Assembly: GCA_017397065.1 (NCBI GenBank)
Contig: JAFQKE010000028.1
Coordinates: 1-64,000, forward strand
DNA from: Clostridia bacterium
GTDB lineage: Bacteria > Bacillota_A > Clostridia > Oscillospirales > Acutalibacteraceae
Direction: 5' to 3'
Length of the DNA stretch: 64,000 nt
Part shown: positions 8,650 to 16,905 of the stretch, piece by piece
Numbering within the stretch: the stretch's first letter is position 1
Layout of the letters: every line of letters starts with the position of its first letter
Made by a program: the position numbers and the translations under genes
The notes under the pieces: generated by a model
Database searches by the model: none
Seen by the model: only the letters and a program-made list of their open reading frames with translations
Told to the model about the DNA's origin: nothing

Positions 8650-9036
8650 CAAACGCGTGGCGTTTGATCCAATGACGCCATAGTTTCTACAAACGGCAAA
8701 AATTATCCCCCGCGGCCGGAAAGACACAGTTAAACCATACAATTTGCAGTCGAAGACCGGATTTTATCCGAATAGGTTTTATGCGTTAGGCTAAACCTCG
8801 TTCCGCAGACGGAAAGACACAGGTAAATTGTGGTTTATCGCAGAGATTTTGGGTGATACCGTAGGGGCAGGCGCCTCGACTGCCCGTAAAAAATACATAA
8901 CTTAACAGTTGTTTTCACCTCCTCCGCCAACGTACGTTAGTCTGACAGACCCGTACCCCTCTGTCGGCTTTGCCGACATCTCCCCTTCACAGGAGGGGAG
9001 TCGGCCCCTCCCCCATCAAGGGGAATGCTTATAGAC
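8650..9036. repeat. Intergenic repeat region without a gene
   Basis: No supported ORF lies here. The region contains two copies of an 18-base sequence differing at one base (CGGAAAGACACAGTTAAA at 8717-8734 and CGGAAAGACACAGGTAAA at 8810-8827). It also has a GTAG-headed hairpin (8861-8887) and a string of small hairpins (GTCGGC-TTT-GCCGAC near 8963-8977; CTCCCCT-TCAC-AGGAGGGGAG just after). The final part (about 9010-9038, ATCAAGGGGAATGCTTATAG) closely matches the right end of the MITE-like element near 35.5 kb. It reads as a graveyard of small mobile palindromic elements. Confidence 0.7.
8861..8887 (+). repeat. GTAG-headed hairpin repeat, copy R1
   Basis: GTAG (8861-8864) is followed by stem GGGCAG (8865-8870), loop GCGCCTCGA (8871-8879) and stem CTGCCC (8880-8885). 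The same loop with a different, still-paired stem occurs at 62185-62211. Confidence 0.8.
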
Positions 9037-9068
9037 TAAAAAAACGCCCTGCCGTTTCCGGCAGGGCG
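9037..9068 (-). terminator. Intrinsic terminator of the minus-strand RNA gene
   Basis: A perfect 10-bp GC-rich stem (CGCCCTGCCG / CGGCAGGGCG, 9045-9068) with a TTTC/GAAA tetraloop is followed on the minus strand by seven Ts. No protein gene precedes it on that strand, so it must end the RNA transcribed from about 9455. Confidence 0.93.
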
Positions 9069-9455
9069 ATATTAAATAATCTTATTTTTCATAGCCTCAA
9101 ATTGTTTTAAACCTTACGGTTTTCTATTTAATAACTAATTTTGTTATTTACTTGAATTTTTGTTATTGTTTTTAATTTGATCCGGCTTTCGCCTAATCGG
9201 CATTGCTTAGTACATTGGTCTCACCCTTCTTTAAATTTCTTTATACTGTTTAGGTGTTAACTTAATTGCAATTTTAAAACCGATTATGATCATTTTCATT
9301 CAAGACTCCTAAATTCGGGTTTTGCGTTTTACCCAAACTCTTGTGAGCAACCCTGGACTAGGCAAAACGGCTGAGAAAAAATGGTTCACTGTTCATTGGA
9401 CTCAGCCCCTTTCTTTAAAATTTGGTTCTTTTCTTTTAGTCCCTTTTCTTTTTCT
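9037..9455 (-). ncRNA. Stand-alone structured RNA, about 420 nt (possibly raiA-type)
   Basis: A consensus promoter (9462-9490) and a strong terminator (9037-9068) bracket about 420 nt with no usable ORF. The RNA has many potential helices. GGCTGAG (9407-9401) pairs with CTCAGCC (9375-9369). GGGT/ACCC forms a hairpin at 9334-9317. TTTAGG (9313-9308) can pair with CCTAAA (9254-9249). TGATC (9292-9288) with GATCA (9182-9178) encloses AATCGG/CCGATT (9285-9280 with 9200-9195) and a GGC-GAAA-GCC hairpin (9193-9184), a three-way junction. The 3' third is A/U-rich. Size, isolation and complex fold recall the ornate RNAs of Clostridia such as raiA/SolB, but I cannot confirm class membership. It is not RNase P RNA, tmRNA or SRP RNA by any motif I can find. 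Confidence 0.8.
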
Positions 9456-9461
9456 GTCTAC

Positions 9462-9490
9462 ATTATAGCAAATGATTTTTGATTTGTCAA
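9462..9490 (-). promoter_or_regulatory. Consensus promoter of the structured RNA
   Basis: On the minus strand TTGACA (9485-9490) and TATAAT (9462-9467) are exactly 17 bases apart, a perfect sigma-A promoter pointing away from scfA. It implies strong constitutive expression. Confidence 0.9.
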
Positions 9491-9569
9491 TAGTTTTTTG
9501 TAAAATATTTTAATTTTTTTATAAAAAGTTTATAACTTTTGTTTAATTTAAATAAATGCCTTGTTTTTA

Positions 9570-9598
9570 TTGACTTATTACAAAATTCGTGATATAAT
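9570..9598 (+). promoter_or_regulatory. Promoter of scfA
   Basis: TTGACT (9570-9575) and TATAAT (9593-9598) are separated by 17 bases. The scfA start follows 33 bases later. This promoter is back to back with that of the structured RNA. Confidence 0.85.
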
Positions 9599-9630
9599 AA
9601 AATATATTCATTCCAATGGAGGTTACTGTA

Positions 9631-9783
9631 ATGGAGCACATTAAAACTATTGAAACTCGCAATCTTTGCGAAAGCGCTAAAAACGGTGGTTGCGGCGAGT
9701 GCCAAACTTCTTGCCAGTCTGCTTGCAAAACCAGCTGCGGTATTGCTAATCAGCAGTGCGAAAACACCGAAGAGAGCAAATAA
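9631..9783 (+). CDS. scfA: SCIFF ranthipeptide precursor (six-cysteine peptide family)
   Basis: This 50-aa ribosomal peptide begins MEHIKTIETRNL and contains the SCIFF core CGECQTSCQSACKTSC followed by GIANQQC. Cysteines sit at positions 13, 21, 24, 28, 32, 36 and 43. The six canonical ones are 21-43 and C13 is extra. In the family a radical SAM enzyme links cysteine sulfurs to downstream residues, giving thioether crosslinks; the biological role is unresolved. GGAGG (9618-9622) lies eight bases before the ATG. The maturase gene follows after a terminator, as usual for this pair. Family assignment is near certain. Confidence 0.95.
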   Translation: MEHIKTIETRNLCESAKNGGCGECQTSCQSACKTSCGIANQQCENTEESK

Positions 9784-9798
9784 AATCTTTTAAAATTA

Positions 9799-9834
9799 GC
9801 CGTCCGGAGAATTATCCCCCCGGCGGCTTTTTTT
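9799..9834 (+). terminator. Terminator between scfA and scfB
   Basis: GCCG-T-CCGG pairs with CCGGCGGC (one bulged T) and is followed by seven Ts. It sits between peptide and maturase genes, so most transcripts should end after scfA and readthrough would give less maturase than precursor. Confidence 0.85.
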
Positions 9835-9858
9835 ATGATATATAGGAGATTCTTTTTT

Positions 9859-11235
9859 ATGGTACACCAGTATAAGCTTTTTGGATATAACATTGTGCTT
9901 GATATCTGCTCCGGCTCGGTTCACGCAGTAGATGACATTGCCTATGATATTATTTCTATGTTTGAAAACAACCCCCGTGAGGAGGTTATTAAAGCAATTG
10001 CCGAAAAATATGTCGGTGAAGATGTAAAACCTGCCGATATTGAAGAATGTTATAATCAGGTTGAAGCACTTAAATCGGCCGGCAAGCTTTTCACCCCCGA
10101 TACTTTTGAGCCAATGGCCGGTGTTCTAAAGCAAAAAACATCTGGCGTGGTTAAGGCTCTTTGTCTGCACGTTGCCCACACCTGCAATCTTAACTGCGAA
10201 TACTGTTTTGCAAGTCAGGGAAAATATCAGGGTGAGCGTGCCGTTATGAGCTTTGAGGTTGGCAAGCGTGCCTTTGACTGGCTGATTGAAAATTCGGGAA
10301 ATCGCCACAATTTAGAGGTGGATTTTTTCGGCGGAGAGCCGCTTATGAATTTTGATGTTGTTAAACAGCTTGTGGCCTATGCACGCAGCATTGAAAAAAA
10401 GCATAACAAAAACTTCCGCTTTACCCTTACCACAAACGGACTTTTGATTGACGACGACGTTATAGATTTTGCCAACAGGGAAATGAGCAACGTTGTGCTC
10501 AGTCTGGACGGCAGAAAAGAGGTTCACGACCGCTACAGAGTAGATTATAATGGCGTGGGAAGCTTTGATAAAATCGTTCCCAAGTTTCAAAAGCTGGTTA
10601 AGGCAAGAGGTGGCAAAAATTATTATATGCGTGGCACCTTTACTCATCAGAATCCTGACTTTTTAAAGGATATTGAGGTTATGCTTGACCTCGGCTTTAA
10701 CGAACTCAGTATGGAACCGGTTGTGTGTGCCGCCGGCGACCCATCCGAGCTGACCCCCGAGGATATGACAATTGTAATGGAGCAGTATGAAAAGCTCGCT
10801 GAGCTTATGCTTAAAAAGGATAAAGAGGGCAAGCCCTTTACATTCTACCATTATATGATAGATTTAACCGGAGGCCCCTGCATTTACAAGCGAATTTCAG
10901 GCTGTGGCTCGGGTACCGAGTATATGGCCGTTACCCCTTGGGGCGACCTTTACCCCTGCCACCAATTTGTTGGTGACGAGTCCTTTAAGCTGGGCGACAT
11001 ATGGCAGGGCGTAACAAATAAAGATATTCAAAATTCCTTTGCCGAGTGCAATGTTTACGCAAGAGAAGAATGCAGAAATTGCTGGGCAAGACTCTACTGC
11101 TCGGGCGGATGTGCCGCCAACGCCTACCACGCAACAGGTAAGGTTACAGGAATTTACAAAGCCGGTTGCGAGCTCTTTAAAAAGCGTATGGAGTGTGCCA
11201 TTATGGTACAAATAGCCAAGGCTTTTGGAGAATGA
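9859..11235 (+). CDS. scfB: SCIFF maturase, radical SAM/SPASM thioether-forming enzyme
   Basis: The 458-aa protein has an N-terminal peptide-recognition region (MVHQYKLFGYNIVLDICSGS). The radical SAM motif C109-x3-C113-x2-C116 (CNLNCEYCF) and GGEPLMNFD follow. The C-terminal SPASM/twitch region has clustered cysteines (CGSGTEYMAVTPWGDLYPC, CRNCWARLYCSGGC) for auxiliary 4Fe-4S clusters. It matches the family that crosslinks SCIFF peptides. The ATG at 9859 follows AGGAGA by nine bases; an in-frame ATG at 9835 lies in the terminator T-run and lacks a ribosome site. The next gene starts within 20 bases. Confidence 0.95.
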   Translation: MVHQYKLFGYNIVLDICSGSVHAVDDIAYDIISMFENNPREEVIKAIAEKYVGEDVKPADIEECYNQVEALKSAGKLFTPDTFEPMAGVLKQKTSGVVKALCLHVAHTCNLNCEYCFASQGKYQGERAVMSFEVGKRAFDWLIENSGNRHNLEVDFFGGEPLMNFDVVKQLVAYARSIEKKHNKNFRFTLTTNGLLIDDDVIDFANREMSNVVLSLDGRKEVHDRYRVDYNGVGSFDKIVPKFQKLVKARGGKNYYMRGTFTHQNPDFLKDIEVMLDLGFNELSMEPVVCAAGDPSELTPEDMTIVMEQYEKLAELMLKKDKEGKPFTFYHYMIDLTGGPCIYKRISGCGSGTEYMAVTPWGDLYPCHQFVGDESFKLGDIWQGVTNKDIQNSFAECNVYAREECRNCWARLYCSGGCAANAYHATGKVTGIYKAGCELFKKRMECAIMVQIAKAFGE

Positions 11236-11253
11236 TTGGAGAATAAAGCATCT

Positions 11254-12576
11254 ATGAAAACTCCCATTTGCGACTTTATAAAAAATTACATATCGCAAAA
11301 AAACACAAGACTGCATATGCCCGGACATAAGGGATGCGGTCTTTTGGGTTATGAGGAGTTTGATATTACCGAAATTAGAGGTGCCGACAGCCTTTATGAA
11401 GCAGACGGAATTATAATGGAAAGTGAGCAAAACGCCTCCGACTTGTTTGGCTGTGACACCTTTTACTCCACCGAGGGCTCTACTCAGTGCATAAAAGCAA
11501 TGCTTTATTTAGCACTTACTGTGTCCGGCGGCAACAAAACCATTGCGGCAGGCAGAAACGCACATAAAAGCTTTTTATCGGCCGCCGCTTTACTTGATTT
11601 GAATGTTGATTGGCTTTGCGGTAGCGGAGAAAATCATCTTTCCCTTTCTCTTACCGCTGATGATGTGGAAAATTATTTTAAATCGGCCGCCAACCTACCC
11701 TTTGCCCTTTATCTAACCTCCCCCGATTATCTCGGCAATATGTTGGATATAAAAAGCATAGCCGATGTTTGCAAAAAATACTCGGTACTTCTTCTTACAG
11801 ACAACGCACACGGTGCTTATCTTAAATTTTTAAACCCATCTGAACACCCTGTAGATTTAGGTGCCGATATGTGTTCCGCATCGGCGCACAAGACCCTGCC
11901 TGTGCTTACGGGCGGTGCGTATTTACAAATTTCAAAAGCTGCTGACCCCTATTTTAAAAACAACGCAAAATCCGCTCTGGCTTTATTTGGCTCAACGAGT
12001 CCGTCATACCTAATTTTGCAGTCACTTGATATGGCAAACAAATATTTGAGTGATTATTCGCCGAGACTTTTAGTCTTTGCAAACAAGCTTCAAAATCTAA
12101 AATCATCACTTAAGGAAAAAGGCTTTACCCTCATAGGAAATGAGCCTCTTAAAATAACAATCCACGCAAAATCCTATGGATACAAAGGCTTTGAGATTGC
12201 GGATTATTTAAACAAAAACAAAATCGTTGCGGAATTTTTCGATGCCGATTTTATAACCCTTATGTTCACTCCCGAGATTGAAAGTGAAGATTTGAAACGG
12301 CTTTATTCAGCGCTTTCCGCTCTACCCCAAAAAGAAAAAATAACCGTAAAACCTCCCGTTTTAAAACTACCGATTAAAAAATTTTCGGTAAGAGAAGCTT
12401 TTTTTTCAAAATTTGAAACTGTAGATATAAAAAATGCCTTGGGCAGAATCTCGGCATCACCCACCGCCGCCTGCCCACCCGCCGTACCCGTTGTGATGAG
12501 TGGCGAGGAGATTGACAAAGCAGTAATCGAGGCGTTTGAATATTACGGTGTAAAAAAATGTAATGTTATTATATAA
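11254..12576 (+). CDS. PLP-dependent Orn/Lys/Arg decarboxylase-like protein
   Basis: The roughly 440-aa fold-type I PLP enzyme begins TPICDFIKNYISQKNTRLHMPGHKG, the family N-terminal signature with HMPGHKG. The PLP lysine lies in SASAHKTLPVLTGG (HK), and DNAHGAYL supplies the PLP-binding Asp/His region. It is the short Gram-positive (YaaO-type) form, lacking the long wing domain of enterobacterial decarboxylases. Members decarboxylate arginine, lysine or ornithine; specificity cannot be read here. The frame extends to a TTG at 11236, but GGAGA (11238-11242) upstream of ATG 11254 favours the latter. It probably reads through from scfB. Confidence 0.85.
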   Translation: MKTPICDFIKNYISQKNTRLHMPGHKGCGLLGYEEFDITEIRGADSLYEADGIIMESEQNASDLFGCDTFYSTEGSTQCIKAMLYLALTVSGGNKTIAAGRNAHKSFLSAAALLDLNVDWLCGSGENHLSLSLTADDVENYFKSAANLPFALYLTSPDYLGNMLDIKSIADVCKKYSVLLLTDNAHGAYLKFLNPSEHPVDLGADMCSASAHKTLPVLTGGAYLQISKAADPYFKNNAKSALALFGSTSPSYLILQSLDMANKYLSDYSPRLLVFANKLQNLKSSLKEKGFTLIGNEPLKITIHAKSYGYKGFEIADYLNKNKIVAEFFDADFITLMFTPEIESEDLKRLYSALSALPQKEKITVKPPVLKLPIKKFSVREAFFSKFETVDIKNALGRISASPTAACPPAVPVVMSGEEIDKAVIEAFEYYGVKKCNVII

Positions 12577-12587
12577 AGGATTAAAAA

Positions 12588-12626
12588 CTGCCAACTATCT
12601 TACATAAGATAATTGGCGGTTTTTTT
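12588..12626 (+). terminator. Terminator after the decarboxylase gene
   Basis: CTGCCAACTATCTTA pairs with AAGATAATTGGCGG across a CAT loop and is followed by seven Ts. Confidence 0.88.
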
Positions 12627-12729
12627 ATAATCTATAAATAGCGTTTTTATTATCGGCTTGCTCTAAAATATAATCAACAACAGTGTTATAAACCTTTTTT
12701 ATACCGAATATAATTAACCGAGGTGGTAG

Positions 12730-13170
12730 ATGGTGGCATATAACGACAGAGAGCTTATGGCCCGAATTTTACAATGTGAGGCCGGTGGCGAGGGCGAAAA
12801 CGGTATGAAGGCGGTGGCTAGCGTTATTATGAACAGAGTTCACGCATCGGCAGGCGAATACTCAAGGCTGGGTGGAAGTCTAAGGAATGTTATTTTTCAG
12901 CCGGGGCAGTTCGACTGTGCAACCGAAACGCTGGGTGGCAATTATAATCCGCAAAATATTTATAATATGAACCCACAAAATGAGCATTATAACATTGCCG
13001 ATTGGGCTCTTGCCGGAAACAGGCTCACCAATCTGGGCTCGGCGTTATGGTATTTTAATCCGTTCAGCACCACCTGCAGACAAAATTTTCCCGGCAGATC
13101 GGGGGTATTTGCGGTAAGAATCGGGGACCACTGTTTTTACAATCCAACCGACTATTATTACGAAACATAA
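12730..13170 (+). CDS. Cell-wall hydrolase, CwlJ/SleB catalytic domain
   Basis: The 146-aa protein consists almost entirely of a Hydrolase_2 (SleB/CwlJ) domain: ELMARILQCEAGGEGENGMKAV with the catalytic-type Glu, VIMNRV, and FQPGQFDC. It has no signal peptide and no peptidoglycan-binding domain, which matches CwlJ rather than SleB. CwlJ degrades spore cortex during germination and is placed in the coat with GerQ, encoded just downstream. The ribosome site (AGGTGG) is only three bases from ATG 12730; the next codon, GTG 12733, has better spacing and may be the true start. Confidence 0.9.
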   Translation: MVAYNDRELMARILQCEAGGEGENGMKAVASVIMNRVHASAGEYSRLGGSLRNVIFQPGQFDCATETLGGNYNPQNIYNMNPQNEHYNIADWALAGNRLTNLGSALWYFNPFSTTCRQNFPGRSGVFAVRIGDHCFYNPTDYYYET

Positions 13171-13190
13171 ACTTTAAGGAGCTGATTTTT

Positions 13191-13556
13191 TTGAACAATA
13201 ACAGCGTTTTTGGAAATAACAAAGCCGTAGGTATGGGCGGTTCTCAGAGCGGCAACAGATTAAGCAGTAGCTCTCCGGGCAGCAGTCCTTCCGGTAGCAG
13301 TAACAATAATTTCTCAATCCCCTCGGGAATTGGTTATGACGCTTATCAGGGCTCAATTCAACAAATTATGCGTGATAACATAGGCCAATATATGGATGTT
13401 GAGTTTTTAATTGGTACCGGTGGTCTTACAACACGAAGCGGCCAGCTTACAAACGTTGGTGTGAGTTATATTGTGCTGTACGACCGTTCAAAAGACCGAT
13501 ATATGATATGCGATTTATATTCAATAAAATTTGTTACTATTTATAATCCCGATTAG
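13191..13556 (+). CDS. gerQ: Spore coat protein GerQ
   Basis: The 121-aa protein has a low-complexity Ser/Gly/Asn N-terminus (about 1-43). A GerQ domain follows, with YDAYQGSIQQIMRDNIGQY, TRSGQLTNVGVSYIVLYD and DLYSIKFVTIY. GerQ is a crosslinked coat protein needed for CwlJ localisation, and the cwlJ-like gene lies 20 bases upstream, a conserved pairing. Translation starts at TTG with AAGGAG upstream; no ATG is available in the right place. Confidence 0.92.
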   Translation: MNNNSVFGNNKAVGMGGSQSGNRLSSSSPGSSPSGSSNNNFSIPSGIGYDAYQGSIQQIMRDNIGQYMDVEFLIGTGGLTTRSGQLTNVGVSYIVLYDRSKDRYMICDLYSIKFVTIYNPD

Positions 13557-13562
13557 CTAAAA

Positions 13563-13600
13563 AACGGTGATGCAAACGTAAGTATGCTTGCATCACCGTT
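13563..13600. terminator. Bidirectional terminator between gerQ and the AI-2E gene
   Basis: A perfect 13-bp stem AACGGTGATGCAA / TTGCATCACCGTT with a 12-base loop is flanked by A- and T-rich tracts. It serves both convergent genes. Confidence 0.92.
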
Positions 13601-13608
13601 TTATTTTA

Positions 13609-14793
13609 TTATTCGCTATCATCTTTTTCGGCGGCCAGTTCCTTTTGCTTTTGAACCAAGGGTGTATCCTTGCCACCAAGATTTTTCATATAATCTTCAA
13701 TTATCATCTTAATAACTGCCATTACAGGAACGCTTATTAAAATTCCTATAAATCCAAAAAGTCCACTACCAATCATAATGGCAAGAAGCACATACACAGG
13801 TCTTAATCCCACCGATTCAGAGATAATTCTGGGCTGAATAACATTGGCATCAATCTGCTGTACCACAATGATGCACACCAAAGCTATAACCGCCTTTAAA
13901 ACGTCTCCGCTTGAAACCAAAACCATAAGCACAACACCTATGCCGCCTATGATGGAGCCAAAATAGGGTATCATATTGCAAAGACCCATAAGTATTGCAA
14001 GGAGCAATGCGTAAGGCACACCGATAATGGAAAAAACTATAAACAAAAGTACACTTACTATTGCACAGTCGATTAGCTGACTGTAAATATAGCTGTAGAA
14101 TATTCCCGAAACACGTATGGTAAGATTTTTAAACTTAGTTGCACGCTCTTTGGGAATCACAAGACCCAAAACACGCATAAATGTCTTGGCGAGCTGAGCC
14201 CTGTCGAGCAGAACATATACCGATACAACAAACGCCATAAACACATCTATAATTGTGCCGGTAGCACCCACGATTCCGCTGGCATATTTACTTATTGTGG
14301 CTACATCAAAAAAGCCTAAAATGCTTTTAACATCAATCTTTTCAAAAAGCTCGTTTACATCAAATCCCAGTATTTCACCCTCAGGCCCTGCCATAGATTT
14401 TATCTGATTTACCGCTGAATTATAATAGGTTGGCAGATTTTGAACAAGATTCACAATACTCTCAAAAATTTTAGGCAAAAGCAAATAAAGCATAACCGCA
14501 AGCAACAAAATCAAAACCAAATAGCAAGTGAGAACCGAAATTCCTCTGGCGTGCTTTTTTAGAAATGTTTTTTCGCTTTTCTCACAGAGAGTTTCTAGAG
14601 CATATGCCGGCTTATACAAAACAAAGGCTATTACAAGTCCACCTATAAACGGGCCTAAAATACCAAGCAAATCAAAGATTGTAGCAAAAACCTGTGGCAG
14701 GCGATCAACTACTTTATAAAAAACAATTACCACAACAACAAACAAAAAAAGCGGCAACCAAAACTTTCTAAAATTAGATTTATTTTTTTGCAT
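13609..14793 (-). CDS. AI-2E family (PF01594) transporter
   Basis: The 394-aa membrane protein has about eight hydrophobic segments and the family pattern: two N-terminal helices, an extended loop region (about 115-170), then YIYSQLIDCAIVSVLL and MIPYFGSIIGGIGVVLM. Family members are permeases of varied or unknown substrate (AI-2 export, Na+/H+ exchange, sporulation YtvI). It ends the proB-proA gene string at 41 bases from proA. The substrate is not assignable. Confidence 0.88.
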   Translation of the reverse strand: MQKNKSNFRKFWLPLFLFVVVVIVFYKVVDRLPQVFATIFDLLGILGPFIGGLVIAFVLYKPAYALETLCEKSEKTFLKKHARGISVLTCYLVLILLLAVMLYLLLPKIFESIVNLVQNLPTYYNSAVNQIKSMAGPEGEILGFDVNELFEKIDVKSILGFFDVATISKYASGIVGATGTIIDVFMAFVVSVYVLLDRAQLAKTFMRVLGLVIPKERATKFKNLTIRVSGIFYSYIYSQLIDCAIVSVLLFIVFSIIGVPYALLLAILMGLCNMIPYFGSIIGGIGVVLMVLVSSGDVLKAVIALVCIIVVQQIDANVIQPRIISESVGLRPVYVLLAIMIGSGLFGFIGILISVPVMAVIKMIIEDYMKNLGGKDTPLVQKQKELAAEKDDSE

Positions 14794-14833
14794 AAACTTA
14801 CTCCTTTGCTTAAAACTTAGTAAAGCTTGGTAA

Positions 14834-16075
14834 TTATCTTATCTGACCGTCACCACGTACAATGTATTTAACGGTTGTTAAATCCTTAATTCCCATTGGT
14901 CCACGTGCGTGAAGCTTACCGGTAGAAATTCCTATCTCTGCACCCATACCAAACTGTCCACCATCGGTAAAGCGGGTTGAGGCATTGATGTAAAGTGCCG
15001 CCGAATCAATAGAATTAACAAACAGTTCGGCATTTTTGTAGGATTCGGTAATAATGCACTCGCTATGACCTGTAGAATACCTTCTTATGTGGTTGATGGC
15101 ATCGCTCACCGAATCAACCACCTTTACTGATATTACATAATCCAAAAACTCGGTTGCATAATCATCATCCGTAGCAGGTGCTGCGTCCTTTAAAATTTCA
15201 CAGGTTTTATTGCAGCCTAAGATTTTAGTATCGTGATTTTTAAAGGCTTTATCTATAAGAGGCAGAAATTTATCTGCAATATTTTTATGAACAAGCAGGG
15301 TCTCGAGTGCATTGCAGACCGATGGCCGCTGGCATTTTCCATTTTCTACAATGCTTACAGCCATACCAAGGTCGGCCGATTCATCCACAAAGGCGTGACA
15401 GTTACCAACTCCCGTTTCAATTACGGGAACTGTGGCATTTTCCACCGTTGCACTGATTAGCGATGCTCCGCCACGTGGAATAAGTAAATCTAAATATTTA
15501 AGCTTCATAAGCTCGTTTGCTGAATTACGGGTGGTATCCTCTACCAAATCTACGGTGCCCTCCGGCAGACCAACCTCGCTTACAGCCTCTTTTAAAATCT
15601 TCATTATGGCGAGATTAGAACAAATTGCCTCTTTACCGCCACGCAGAATAACGGCATTACCTGCCTTAAGGCAGATGCCGAATGCATCGGCAGTAACGTT
15701 TGGACGTGCCTCATATATTATGCCCACAACACCAAGCGGGACACGGATTTTTGAAATTCTCATACCGTTAGGACGGGTTACGCCCTCTATAATCTCCCCG
15801 ATTGGGTCACCCTCGGCGGCAATTTCTAAAAGGCCGTTTGCCATATCACGGATTCTGGCGGGGGTAAGTCGAAGCCTGTCGATAAGGGCATCTGTAAGAC
15901 CTGCCTCCTTGCCACGTTTTATATCCTTTTCATTTTCATTTATAAGCTCAGACTCATTTTGAACAAGCTTATCCGCCGCAAGACACAGCAGCTTGTTTTT
16001 GGTTTCGCTTGAGGTAACTGCCAAAACCGCCGCCGCAGATTTAGCTAAAACACCCATTTCGTTTAATGTTTTCAT
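14834..16075 (-). CDS. proA: Gamma-glutamyl phosphate reductase
   Basis: The 413-aa aldehyde dehydrogenase-fold enzyme reduces gamma-glutamyl phosphate to glutamate-5-semialdehyde in proline synthesis. It shows ARPNVTADAFGICLKAGNAVILRGG, the catalytic-cysteine segment QRPSVCNALETLLV, and the C-terminal LHARGPMGIKDLTTVKYI. The length is normal. It lies five bases after proB and is surely co-transcribed. Confidence 0.96.
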   Translation of the reverse strand: MKTLNEMGVLAKSAAAVLAVTSSETKNKLLCLAADKLVQNESELINENEKDIKRGKEAGLTDALIDRLRLTPARIRDMANGLLEIAAEGDPIGEIIEGVTRPNGMRISKIRVPLGVVGIIYEARPNVTADAFGICLKAGNAVILRGGKEAICSNLAIMKILKEAVSEVGLPEGTVDLVEDTTRNSANELMKLKYLDLLIPRGGASLISATVENATVPVIETGVGNCHAFVDESADLGMAVSIVENGKCQRPSVCNALETLLVHKNIADKFLPLIDKAFKNHDTKILGCNKTCEILKDAAPATDDDYATEFLDYVISVKVVDSVSDAINHIRRYSTGHSECIITESYKNAELFVNSIDSAALYINASTRFTDGGQFGMGAEIGISTGKLHARGPMGIKDLTTVKYIVRGDGQIR

Positions 16076-16080
16076 AAAAA

Positions 16081-16875
16081 CTACTCTCCCAAAGCTTTAG
16101 CTTCAAAAAATGTTCCAACCGAATGGCCGTCAAAAAGGTCATAAAGTAAGGCGGGATTATCACCCGACATCACCTGAACGGCAATACCCCTTTCGGTGGC
16201 AAAACGAGCCGCCTCCAGCTTAGTGTGCATACCGCCGGTGCCACGGTTTGAACCCGAACCGCCGGCCGACGCAATCATTTCATCTGTAATCTCTTTAACC
16301 CTGCAAATGAGCCTTGCATCCTCATTTTCTTTAGGGTTGGAATCATAAAGACCATCAATATCGGTCATAATAACAAGTGCATCTGCACCCGATAAATCTG
16401 CAACAATCGCCGAAAGATTATCGTTATCACCAAAAAGGATTTCTTCAAAAGAAACGCTGTCGTTTTCATTTATAACGGGAATAGCATCAAGCTCCAAAAT
16501 GGCTTCAATTGTGTTAATAACATTGGTGCGACGCTCCTCGTTATCTATAACGTCACGTGTTATGAGTATCTGTGCAGGAACATAGCCGTACTCCGAAAAA
16601 AATCGGTCATAAATGCTCATTAAATCGCACTGACCAATAGCGGCCGCCGCCTGCTTACCACGTGTGGTTGTTGGGCGTTCTTTAAGGCCAAGCCTGCCCA
16701 CACCAACAGCAATTGCACCCGATGAAACAAGCACAATCTCCTTACCGCTGTTTTTTAAATCCGAAATAACACGGGCCAGCTTTTCAATTTTTCTAAGATT
16801 AGGCTTGCCGCTTTCATGGGTAAGACTAGATGAACCAATTTTAATAACTACTCTTTTTGCATCCTTAATATGCAT
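16081..16875 (-). CDS. proB: Glutamate 5-kinase, short form without PUA domain
   Basis: The 264-aa amino-acid kinase phosphorylates glutamate in the first step of proline synthesis. It shows VVIKIGSSSLTH, VSSGAIAVGVGRLGL, INENDSVS and GGMHTKLEAA. It ends at the kinase domain; the C-terminal PUA domain found in E. coli ProB is absent, as in many Clostridia. It precedes proA in the usual order. The rhamnosidase gene lies 30 bases upstream, an unusual partner. Confidence 0.95.
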   Translation of the reverse strand: MHIKDAKRVVIKIGSSSLTHESGKPNLRKIEKLARVISDLKNSGKEIVLVSSGAIAVGVGRLGLKERPTTTRGKQAAAAIGQCDLMSIYDRFFSEYGYVPAQILITRDVIDNEERRTNVINTIEAILELDAIPVINENDSVSFEEILFGDNDNLSAIVADLSGADALVIMTDIDGLYDSNPKENEDARLICRVKEITDEMIASAGGSGSNRGTGGMHTKLEAARFATERGIAVQVMSGDNPALLYDLFDGHSVGTFFEAKALGE

Positions 16876-16905
16876 ATAAAAAACCTTCTTAATTTATGAA
16901 TCTTT

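Noticed and set aside
9487..9705. Minus-strand 72-codon ORF over the scfA start
   Set aside because: It is antisense to scfA and crosses both promoters; no ribosome site.
15432..15962. 176-codon plus-strand ORF opposite proA
   Set aside because: Antisense to a conserved enzyme gene and Ser/Arg-rich without recognisable domains.
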